From positions 2,937,501 to 3,001,500 of the forward strand of contig JAKJHU010000062.1 of the NCBI GenBank assembly GCA_022316685.1: a stretch of 64,000 nucleotides of DNA, written 5' to 3'. A program made the translations under genes and the position numbers. Source of the DNA: Progne subis subis (taxonomy: Eukaryota > Chordata > Aves > Passeriformes > Hirundinidae). Positions 28,801 through 40,800 of this stretch are shown here, one piece after another (position 1 is the stretch's first letter; each line of letters opens with the position of its first letter). The notes under the pieces are model-generated. The model had not been told where the DNA came from, made no database searches, and was given only the letters and a program-made list of their open reading frames with translations.

Positions 28801-31800
28801 GGTTTTTTGTTGATATATTCCTGCAGCTGCCACATCATTCTGTTTCTCTTGAGCAACTTGTAAGGAAAAATTAGCACATGCTTTTGAACATTCTTGTGAA
28901 TTTCAGTCTGGAGAAAGGAGGAATGGTTATAGCTCTGTTAATTTTCAGAAGAGTGATGAAGCTATGTTTTGATTAAATAGATGTTTGTGTTACAATTGAG
29001 AATAATTTTAATGATTTTTAAATTCTACTAAATCAGTCTTCTTTGAAAGCTAAATGCTTCAGTGGAGCTAGGAGTTATTTTTCTTTTCTTTTTTCTTCCC
29101 CAAAATTGACCGTACATGGCACAGCCAGGTGTTGCCCACCAGTCTGTGTTATCTTTTTTTTTTTTTTTAATTTGGCAACAAATGGTAAAAATGGGAGATC
29201 TTCATAACTTCAGTCTGGCAGATTGCTTTTTCCTTTTAATTTCTTTTCATTTTTATTCTTCCAGTCTTCATTTGTCTTTTTTTGTATATCAGCAGAGCTA
29301 AAAATTAGTGTTTAGATGAAGGATTTTTTTCATTTCAGTATCTGAAATATGACAGTAAGGTGTTTTCCCTTCAGTTAACTGAGTTTTTCATTCAAACACT
29401 GTAATTTTCATTCTCATTGCCAAAGTTACCTGAAGAGGAAGGAAGTGGTGAGGAGTTTCTTATGCCCTCACTAGCCCAGAGGTGTTGGGATAGAGGTGCA
29501 GGTCAGGCTAATCCAGTGGCTCTTTGCCATCTGTGACAAGTGCAGTCTTGCCTGTGCTGCCTTCCCTCTCTCTCCTGCGTTTCATGTCCTGGTTGTTTCC
29601 CTTGTTGCTGATTCGGGGACTGAAACATCCAAGAATTACCTTTTCTGCTTTCCAAAGGGTTGGGGTTTCAGCTGTGTAGAATTTTCATAGCAAGATGTGA
29701 TACCATGCACCAGTGGTGCCTGGATGAGGTGCTGGGAATACCGTGGGGAAGCAGAAAGCAGCAACTGGCCTTTAAGTTAGGGTGTCAGTGATGTCACGCA
29801 GACACACGTGGGCACTTGTGCTCTTTCCTTTTTCTTCTATTTCTTTATCATCTGCCTTTCTTTGCAGGTATCCGTCAGCTGCAGCTCATCCTTTTGAAGG
29901 TTGCCTTGATCTTGGGAATAGAGATCCACGTCAACGTGGAGTTCCGGGGGCTCGTTTACCCTCCAGAGGACCAGGAGAATGAAAGCAAGTAGCACTGAAA
30001 TGAGCAGTAGGGAAGGGAGAAGTTGTGGTAGGATACACAGGCTCCTGCTCCTTAATTCTGCTTGTGACATTAAGTCCTTTCCTCATGCTCCATTAATAAG
30101 AATAGTTATTAATCCATTTTTGCTTGGATTTTTAGTGGGATTTGTTTTTTCTAGTGACAAATCCAAATTAGTTACTGTATGAAACAAAGTCACCAGAAGG
30201 ACTACACAGAAATAGACCAAGACATGGTAAATTTTAATTTAATTACTTCTAAAACACTTAAGCCTATTACATAACACTCAAAAACCATTTTGAAACAACT
30301 CCTTTCTTTGCATTCACTGAGGATATTTTTATTGGTGAATCATCTTTGTTATGCTTTTAGTATCACTGTGAAGCTTGTTCTCTGATCCATAGGAGCTTAC
30401 TTGTTTTTTGGCCTTTTATTAGTTGTATAAGTAGTGGAGAAGTTTGTAGTGGCCCTTAAAGGAATTAGGAAAGCTTTAGCAGAGCTGTGTCTGCCTCTGA
30501 TTCATGTGGAATTGCTGCACACTTCAGGAATAGCCATCAATATAGCTGTCCTGCAGGGTTTCTTGACTGATCATTGAAGGATTTATTGATAGTAAGAACT
30601 GGTTTTATCTTTTTTTCTATTATTATTGCCATTTATATTGTCATTAACTTGGAGTTTATCTACAGGGATAGGTTGGCGTGCATTGGTCCACCCCAAAACC
30701 CATCCAGTGTCTGAGTATGAGTTTGAAGTAATCATTGGAGGGGATGGCAGGAGAAACACCTTAGAAGGTAATGGTGTGTCCATAATTCACCTCCTAACTG
30801 AACTGATTCTTAAATTTGTTGGAACAACAGTGGCCTTTATCATGCCAGTCAGCATCTGGAAAGACCCTTGACAGGTGATAGGGTGATTAAAATTCCATGT
30901 AAAAATCCCTTTGTAGCAAAGACGTGGGTGCTCTTTGTTTTCTTCCTCTAAACTAACACAGATGTAAGGGGGTTTTGATCTGGATAATTTTTCCTACATT
31001 TTTCTTCAGTTCAGTAGTGTTGTCACTTTTACCTTCAGGTGTAGGAACTGAGGTGTTGAATGTTATTCTGTGTAGCAGAGAATCCCATGTTATTATTTTT
31101 TTATGGAAATTGCAGCTTTGGGAGCAGAGATGAGAGGGGGGTGATGGGGACCTTTTTCCCTAAAAAACCACTTTCCTGATGAAGCAATTGTTCTTTCCTC
31201 TGTGGAGGAGTTTGTAACTCACCAATTCCCTTCTCTTCTTTACTTTGTGAGTGCACCTGTCTATGGCATGCTGAGCCTTCTCTGAAGGTGTGTGTCTGCC
31301 TTTCAGCATTGCAACTTTATCCTTCCTGTAGGGTTTCGCCGAAAAGAATTCCGCGGTAAACTCGCGATTGCTATCACAGCAAACTTCATCAACCGCAACA
31401 CCACAGCTGAAGCCAAAGTGGAAGAGATCAGCGGTGTGGCCTTCATCTTCAACCAGAAGTTCTTCCAGGATCTCCGAGATGCCACAGGTTCGCCAGCACT
31501 TGACAGATTTCCGGTGAAAACCATCTGTCTTTATTCTTACGACTTTGCAGCTCAGATTTGTGTGTTTAATCAAGAAACAAGCATCCTGTGCAAGGCAGTC
31601 AGCCATTGATGCCTCTGAAATCTGACTTCCCTGTTTTTGCAGCTCTTCTGCTGTACAATGCAGATGTTGTGTCATTTGGGTTCAGAAGTGGAGAACTTAC
31701 TTATGGTTTTCAGGAAAAGAGAGCCCTAAATGGGATGAGGTCACGAGTCCAGAGTTCTGCTTTTTGCACTCCACATCTGAATGCAAACCTTAGAGTGATG

Positions 31801-34800
31801 ATAAATGGAATTTTTTTAAAAGAGGTAGCTTTATGCAGGTGCAGTGTGCTGTCTGTGGTTTTGTTGATAATTCAGATTTTAAAGTTACCCAGAGCATGGG
31901 AAGAAAGTTTCTTGGCATTCTCTCTGACTTCTTCTAACGGTGCAGTTTCAATTTACTCTCTTCTTGTGTTGCACATAACTCCGAACTTGTTCCTTCACTA
32001 CCATGTCTTTTGTTCTGTCACAAGGCATTGACTTGGAGAACATTGTCTACTACAAGGATGATACACACTACTTTGTCATGACTGCCAAAAAGCAGAGCTT
32101 GCTGGATAAAGGAGTGATACGGCATGTGGGTATTAACTTCTCCTGTACTCTCTGTAAGCTAAAATTGTGGTGACAATTTACTTTTGGTAAGGTGAAAGTT
32201 GGAAAATGTGCTTTTCCTCCATCACATAATGTTGTATACAGTTGTTATTTTAGAATGTGAATGTAATTCTGTTCTAAAAGCAGTTAATGCCCTTCTGAAG
32301 AATTTTAAACCATCGGACAAGTGTTTCAAAACCTGTCCTTTTCAAATTTGTCTCCTATGTAGATTTGGAAGTCTCATTCATGCTAAGATAAAATATGCTG
32401 AAAGAATATTTGATAGCTTAGTTGAGTTTTTCTCATTTTGTGGGAAGAAAAATGCTCAAAAATCTCTTAGCCCTTTCACAGTCAGAAATTCAAGCAGGAC
32501 CAATTACTGTTTGCAACAAAAGATTTATAGATTTTCTCCTGGAAGCATTAACAGACAGGAATTAAAAAAACCAACGGGGAAATTTGTATTGAGTGGATTT
32601 GTCAGAATTTTAATGCCAACTACCATATACACCAACAATAAAATTCAAATAAACCCGTGGGTTTGAACGTGGTTCTTTAGCTTTGCTGCTTTCGGCAGGA
32701 CCACGCCGACACAGAGGTCTTGCTGTCCCGGGAGAACGTGGACCAGGAGGCTTTGCTGAACTACGCCAGGGAGGCGGCCGATTTCTCCACTAACCAGCAG
32801 CTGCCCTCGCTGGACTTTGCCATCAACCACTACGGGCAGCCCGACGTGGCCATGTTTGACTTCACGTGCATGTACGCGTCCGAGAACGCGGCCCTGGTGC
32901 GGGAGCAGAACGGCCACCAGCTCCTGGTGGCGCTGGTCGGGGACAGCCTCCTCGAGGTTTGTGTTCAACCAACCACTCAGGCCTCAAGCTCTCAACGAGC
33001 GCAGACTTTCGTGCCTGTCCCTGAACCAGCTCCTGGTGGTGCTGGTTGGGCACAGCCTCCTTGAGGTTTGTGTTCAACCTCTCGGGCGTCAGCTCTCAAC
33101 GAGCGCAGACCTTCGTGCCCGTCCCTGAACCAGCTCCTGGTGGCGCTGGTCGGGGACAGCCTCCTCGAGGTTTGTGTTCAACCAACCACTCGGGCGTCAG
33201 CTCTCAACGAGCGCAGACCTTTGCGCCCATCCCTGAACCAGCTCCTGGTGGCGCTGGTCGGGCACAGCCTCCTCGAGGTTTGTGTTCAACCTCTTGGGCG
33301 TCAGCTCTCGATGAGCACAGACCTTCGTGCCCGTCCCTGAACCAGCTCCTGGTGGCGCTGGCTGGGGACAGCCTCCTTGAGGTTTGTGTTCAACCAACCA
33401 CTCAGGCATCAGCTCTCAATGAGCGCAGACCTTTGTGCCTGTCCATCAAATGTGTGCTGCCCCACGGAGGTGCTGCAGGGAGAGCTGCTGTTTGGTGTGG
33501 AGTGAGGTGGGAGGTTTGGAGGAAGGATGGGAGTGTTGGGAAAACAGAATTTTTAGCACGGTAGTGACCTGGCTTGAGAAAATGCGTGCAGAGCTTTTTC
33601 TGAAGTCTGGCTGTTCCATCTGCTTCTTGTTGGGATGAGTTGACTCTCTACAGAACCTACTGTAGGCCTGCTAATAATTAACGTTTTGTAGTTGGTTAAG
33701 AAGTACTGCCTTGAAGAGAAGCCGTTAAGGCACTCCAGGCTATGAGTTACTGTTGGAAATAGAGACACTGGGAAAGCTCATGGGCTGTTCACCGTACATC
33801 TGGCTTCCTCTAACCCACTGGGAATGGAGCTTAAAGCTAATTACTGAGTTATAATTCCCCAGCAGATTACTGCCTGAATATGTACTTGATACTTCTTAAA
33901 AATTTTCCCTAAGTGATGCTTTTCCTTTCTCTGCTCTTTTTTTTTTTTTTTTTTTTGACAACCTACAACATCAGCCCTTTTGGCCAATGGGAACTGGAAT
34001 AGCCAGGGGATTTTTGGCTGCAATGGACTCTGCTTGGATGGTACGAAGTTGGTCTCTTGGAGCCAGTCCTTTGGAAGTTCTTGCAGAGAGGTAATGGAGA
34101 AAGTGAAGTTCTAATCCAATCCTCCAACATCTCATCACTCATTCCAGTTTATTTTAGTACAAATATGTAAACAGAATGGGAGCTACAGACTCGCAGAATG
34201 TTTGAGGGTGTAATTCAATTGAAGAAAGAAAATTTCAAAGGAGTCGATAAATTGAAATATATGGAGGAGTAAGAAATGTTGCTATTCCTGGTCCTAGTTT
34301 TAAAAGATTAGATGAGGAACAGGGTTTTTTTAGGTGCTTATTGACATTGCATGGACAAAGTGAGCCTGACTGTCCCCAGCCTTTCAGTGGCAAACCAGAT
34401 GAAGATGTAGGTGCCTTTAAAGTACCAGATACAAAAGTTCTTGCCATCTCCTATTTTCTTGTGAATACTTTTTATTATTTCCTTTTAAGGAAGCTGTGAT
34501 GTGCTATTTTTCATGTTGTTCCTGGTCAGTTTGTTTCATGTAAGCCAAACAGCATCTTGTCTCTTTTGAAGCATTGAGCTCTTGATGTTTTAATCAGCTT
34601 TGCCTGAGTGTTGTTTTGGTGACTCAAGGTGCTTTCTTGGACATCACAACTCAGGTAATTAGAAGATGGAGTAAGGAAAAGCAACAGTTTGTAGCTCTTG
34701 AAACTTCAACTGCAGCTTCTGACCATCAGGAGCCATAGTATAACTTCTAAAATTGTGCAGTGGCACAATTCATACTTAAATGCCATTTGTTTGAATTTAA

Positions 34801-37800
34801 AACAGTGAGGAAAATAATGTTGCTGTTGAAGCCAGACTTCATCACCTTTCCAGTAGCCACTTCTAACAGCAGGGAGATCTTCTCTGAGCTTTTTGTTCCA
34901 TGTACTGAGCAAACTCAGTTCTCTTGGCCTCTCCTCACAGGGCAAATGCTCCAGTCCCCTTGGTGGCCCTTCTTCTTGACCCCTGCTGTGTCTCAGTGTC
35001 TTTATGGTACTGGGCAGCCTCTTCAGTTTTGCTGGCTGTATTGTTCTCTTCCCTCCTTTGGAATTCTGAAGTTGTATTAAAGTGCAGATTTTTAATATGC
35101 TTATGCTGACTCTTAGCTATGCAGTGTCTGAAGTAATTAGATTTCTGATTTGCATGTTTATCTCTCCAGAGTTTATTTAGCCATAGTAGTAGCGATGCAT
35201 CTCTTAAAAAAAAAACCAAAGAACAGAACAAAACCTCAAACCAGCCAAAACAAACCAAAAACCCCAAACCACCACAAAGCCTAAACAAAACAAACGAACC
35301 AAAACAAAACCCCACACTATTTTTTTTGTGTTATTTTCCCAAGGGAAAGCATTTATAGGCTGCTGCCTCAGACCACCCCAGAGAACGTGAGTAAAAACTT
35401 CAGCCATTACAGCATTGATCCTGCCACCCGATATCCCAATATCAACGTCAACTTCTTGCGGCCGCAGCAGGTAAATCACAAATGATGCTTCTGTAATCTG
35501 CAGTGTGTTTCCTCAGGTGAAGCTGTGCCAATGTTTTGGGAACAGAGATGATGTGTGTGCAACATGGAAACACTGAAAGGCAATTACCTCAGTCAAGAGT
35601 AGACTTTTGTACTTGAACAAATTCCTTTTTAGGGATGTTTGGTTTTGATAATTTTAACTGTGATATAATGGTACAGGAAACCTATAAATCTGTGTTTTCC
35701 ACGTGTGCATGTGCGTTTTCTTTGAAATAATCCAGTCTAGCAGTCTGTCATTGCAGTTTGGTATCCACTGAGCAGCAGCAGTCAGCTGGGCTGTTCGCTG
35801 ATGAGCTCATCCTCGCTGTTGCGAGGTTCTTGGGGTCAGATTTTTGCTACCTGCATGTACTTGTCTTCCTTTTTTCGTACCTTGGGATGTCTCATTGTCT
35901 TCTGGTTATTTCTGTATCTGGGGTTCATGGGGTGTTGATAATCTCAAATGTTTTTGTGTGTGATTTTAGGTACGCCACTTGTATAATACAGGAGACTTGA
36001 AAGACATTCACCTGGAGATAGAGAACTTTGTGAACTCCAGGACACCCAAGCTCACTCGAAATGGTAAGCCTGGCTGCTGTCCTGTTCCTTTTGGTGTTCT
36101 GGAGCAGGAACTAGAGAGCAGCAGGGCGGTAAGGGTATTATTTAACCAGTCTTTGCATTTAGGAAATGTATCCAGTAATTGTTTTGTCAACAGTCTGACA
36201 GTTTTTCAAGTTTCCATTAGCACGGGGATTTACTTTTGTTTGCCTAATTTCCCTTGCCTTATAATGCTGTTAATTTTCTAAGAATATTTGTTTGTATAGG
36301 GAGCTTTTTTCTCCTCCTTTATCTCTAACAATGTCCTTGCTTCACGTGCAGAAGCCTGGGCTGAGTTCACTCTTAACAGTAAACTCAGAACTCTTAAAAA
36401 TGTAACAGAAGGTATTGCTTGTGCAATCTTGCATGTTCCTGCTTTCCTTTTCTTCATCTCGTCTCTCAACTAAATGAAACCTCTACTTTGCTTGCATTAT
36501 TCTGAGAGCTAGATGCCTTGTGATAAGCATTTCGGTATCTGTGGCTTGTCTCTCCCCTGGGGGCTGTGTCAGACTTTTCCCTGGCTGCCCAGATAGAGTT
36601 TTGGGATTCCCAGAGTGGCTCTTTGCTGCTCAGCCTCCCTTTCACTGCTGAATAGCTGTGTGGTGTCTGCTCTTTGCCCTGCAGCCATGTCCCTTTAGGC
36701 TGTAATCTCATCAGATCTTCTGCTAAGACAAGGTCAGAATAGGTCAATGCTTTTAAAGGAAAGTTTTCAAGGGAGAAGTTGTTACAGAAGTACATTTGCA
36801 GTTCTTCCTCTAGAAATAGAATATCTGGGCTTAGAGAGCATTGCTACTGTATGTCCTTTTGATCATACTTAACAAGCCTTTGCAACTGTTTTGTGTTTCC
36901 TGGGGCTCTTTTGCAATGGCTAGGATGAAAAGTTTGGCAAGTTACAGCTTAGATAATTGCTTTTCAGCAGATTAAAAATACTTTCTTGGATTTAAAGTAG
37001 ATATGATAGTGTTTTTCAAAGAAAATAAGAATCCTGTCCTCCATTACCCATTGTAGAAGGAGCCTGCTTTTTACACTAAGGTTTTGCTTGTTGATTCATG
37101 GGGTTTGTGTTGTGTTTAGGATTTGGGCTGTTGTGCATTTCTATTTTGAAAGGTGCTGTTTTCTTCCCAGAGTCTGTAGCTCGCTCGAGTAAGTTGCTCA
37201 GTTGGTGCCAGAGGCAGACTGATGGATATGCTGGTGTCAATGTGACAGATCTCACAATGTCATGGAAAAGTGGCTTAGCTCTGTGTGCCATTATCCACAG
37301 ATACCGGCCTGACTTGATGTGAGTAACTGCCTGCTTCAGATAACTGGGAGGAGCAGGGAATTAGTGGCATTTGGAAGGAAGAAGGTGCATTTGTGACTTT
37401 AAGAAATGGATTGAAATGAATTCAATTAAACTCGATAGAAAGCCAGTGTTCAGTGATTCACTGGCAGAGTGGAAGGTCGTGATAGCTTGATGAATTTGAA
37501 GAGAAATGTGTTGTCATTTTCCTTTCTGGATGATTTAGCAGAATTAAGCTTCAAATTGGTACTGACTGGAAAGCATTATTGACTGACAGATTTTATGTGT
37601 GAAGTTCATAGCTTCAGTTAAATCTCTTGTGAACAAGTCTCTGCGCATTTCCTGTTTAACAAAGGAACTTTTTCTGAAGTCTTTAGGGCTGCTCTTCCTA
37701 GAAGTTGTGGCCCACAGCCTAAATAGAGAGGTTTTGACTGTTTGCACAGTGATTTGCTTGGGTGAATGGCAGAGTTCTTTTCAGTGATATATTGGGTAAA

Positions 37801-40800
37801 ATAGATTCAAAAATGGGAGAACACTGGCTGGAAAAAGTGACTCTGGTACTTTAATCAGAAATGTCTCCAACTTCCCAAAGGAACATCAGAAAAAGTAAAT
37901 TCTAGAGCTGTACTTGAAGTCATAATCCACTGTAAAGCACACTGAAAAATTGTGGAGTTATTCCAATCCATATGCACTGAATTACTTCTGTATTGGTGTA
38001 CTTGAGTTAACCTGAGCTACACTGTTTAATAGCTTGTAGAGAGTTCAAACAGCTTTTAAAATGGTTCATGTAACTCTCTACAAGCTTTAGCTTTTTATAT
38101 AGTTAAACAAGCTTTGGAAAAAGCCAGCAGGACAAAACTATGGATCAGTCGAGAAAAAAGGGGACAAACCAGTCAAGATTTAATTTAGTTCCAAGCACAA
38201 AGATTTTATGTAAGGGAAAATGTACAATCTTCCAGCAAAGGAGGAAATGGAGATGTATTTCAGGGGATAATGCTTTTTAAGAAGAAAAGTCTAAGTTTTT
38301 AGGAAGAGCAAACAAATTTAAAAAGAATATATTTAAGCCAGTTTGCTGTAATTAAGTAGCATCAATTTTGTGTGCTGTTGGTGGCAAATAAAATTAACAT
38401 TTTAAGTGGGGGGGGGGGGAAAAAGATGAATGTCTGAGTTCTTTCAGGAGGCTGGTTTCTACTTGATTTAGTGCAAGGCCTCTTTTTGCCCTTTGCAGAG
38501 ACTTTGATTCCTTGGATGAGCATGATGTGGAGAAGAACAATCAACTGGCTTTTGACATTGCTGAGAAAGAGTTTGGAATATCTCCCATTATGACTGGAAA
38601 GGAAATGGCATCTGTTGGAGAGCCAGATAAGCTGTCGATGGTGATGTACCTCACACAGTTCTATGAGATGTTCAAAGACACCATCCCCTCTAGTGGTAAG
38701 CACTTTGGGGCACTTCTGTCAGATTTAAGGACTGCTCCAGGGTGAATGAGTGCTGCAGTTACCTTCATGCTGCTTCTGCATGGACACACAGAATAGTCAC
38801 TGCCTGTAACTTTAACTCATAAAATATTGACTTCTTACTGGTGCTGGTAAAGACCATGTTAGCAGCAGCAGGAGGGAAATAAGGAGTTAATATACAACAA
38901 TGTCCTCAAAAGTTCTAAACTCTCTTCAGCACTACTTGATAAGTTTTCTGCTTTCTTACTATTGTTTGTTTGTCTTAGCTAATGTTAGGTTAGCCTTGCT
39001 AATAGTTGTTGAACGGGTAAATTCAAAAAAACCACCGGCTGAGTTTTATATAAATTTACCACCTGTGAATGGTGAGACTAACTTCAGTGAGGAACAAAGC
39101 ATCTTTGATCAGAGCTGAAAGATGTAATTACCTAACCCAAATCAATATGGCCAGCCTTTAAATATTGATAATGTTGTTACAGCTCATTGTTACTGATGAT
39201 CTTAATTCACATGTTTCTCTCTGGTGAGGGGGAAAAAATTGGTTTAATAGCCTTTAAAAAATATAGTATGTGTCCTGTATTATTTTTAAAGCTCTAGACT
39301 CTTTTTAAAAATACTGTCATTCATGGTCTTTAAATATTAAAGTAAATAGAGTAAACATAGTATCTGTTATGGGTGGTAATAAACCCTGAAAGAACTGCTT
39401 TGGGCAAAATGAAAGCAGAATAACTGAGAAAGATGTTAATTCTAGACATTTTGTACAGAGAATTTAAGAAAATCACCGCTATGTTAAAAAGAAACAGTGA
39501 GTCCTTCAAGTGTGCATTTAACAACAGCACCACAGGAAATAACTTCATGGGATTCCCTTTTCCTGCCTGCTTTCACTAACAGATAGCCTGGACCTGAATG
39601 CAGAAGAAAAGGCTGCCCTGATTGCCAGTACCAAATCTCCCATCTCCTTCCTCAGCAAGCTGGGCCAGAGCATCTCTCGGAAGCGCACTCCCAAGGTAAG
39701 CAGCCCCAGCCCTGGGCCTGGCAGGCTGCTGTCCAAGCTGTGGCACTGAAAATGCAAATGTCAGTGGTTTTTAGTGTAGGTAGTTTGCAAGAGGCCACGT
39801 GTTCACCAGCTCTTGGTACGGGGCAGTAAATGACATCTATGATTGCAAAATTGCATCTGTAGCATATACTCTCAGTGGTGTGTTTCAGTGTTAAAATCTT
39901 AGCCTTGTGGTAGTGTTTGGGTGTATATTTTCTCTTGGAACATAGCTGCTTGCTGAATTTTCAATGATTTGAAAGCGTTGAAGAATTGAAGGTAAGAATC
40001 TCCTAATGAGTGTCTAGGAAAAAACCATTTTCTTAAACAAACGGAGAATGAGCACAGAGAATTAAATAAGCTTTGCATCTAAACTGATTAAGTGCACTGA
40101 TGACCTTTATCTCAGCCCAGAGAGATATGAGAGTTATTTTTGTTTTCTTTCCCCTACCCCTTCTGTTTTCAGGACAAAAAAGAAAAGGAACTGGATGGTG
40201 CAGGAAAGAGGAGAAAAACCAGCCAATCTGAGGATGTAAGTATTACAGTGAGAGGAGTCAGGGAGCAAAATAAATGGCAGTACCTTTTACCCACTTCATT
40301 TTTTTTTATATCTAGGCAGGGTTTATATAGGATTTTTAGATAAGATATAATTCTTCTTCAGAAGTTGCGCTTTCATGGTACCTTTAGTGCAAATATTTTA
40401 CTAATGTTTATGAAAGAGTACTCCAGAACAAATTAAATGTTGCAGTTCCCTGATGCTGTCTTTATTGTGCATTACTATGGTTTGCTGAGGACATCAGCAC
40501 TTCTTAGTAAAGTTGTGCAGTTCTGTCAGAAGTTTGATGCATATTTAAACTTTACCCTTGGTTTGTGCAAAAAGCATACATTTCCAGTATGCCCCATAAG
40601 GCAGTCTTTCAAATTGAGAGTTTGTAGCCAAATGGGTACAGGTGAATTAAAATTCAGTGCTCTGGGTTTGTTTGAAGATGGGTTTATGTCAGGGGGTGCT
40701 TCAGCTGAGGTCTTTTTGGTAGGTAAGTGCATCAAATAAGGTTGAAAAGATAAGTAAAGTTTACCAGAACATTTGATGACTTGCCAAAGGAAATTAAAAA

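Noticed and set aside
31160..31675. 171-codon minus-strand ORF
   Set aside because: It lies antisense over MICAL3 exon 6 and its neighbours; the low stop density comes from the + strand coding sequence.
33046..33564. 172-codon + strand ORF with internal repeats
   Set aside because: It is the tandem array read in a shifted frame; the repeated peptide is a by-product of the 212-bp unit.
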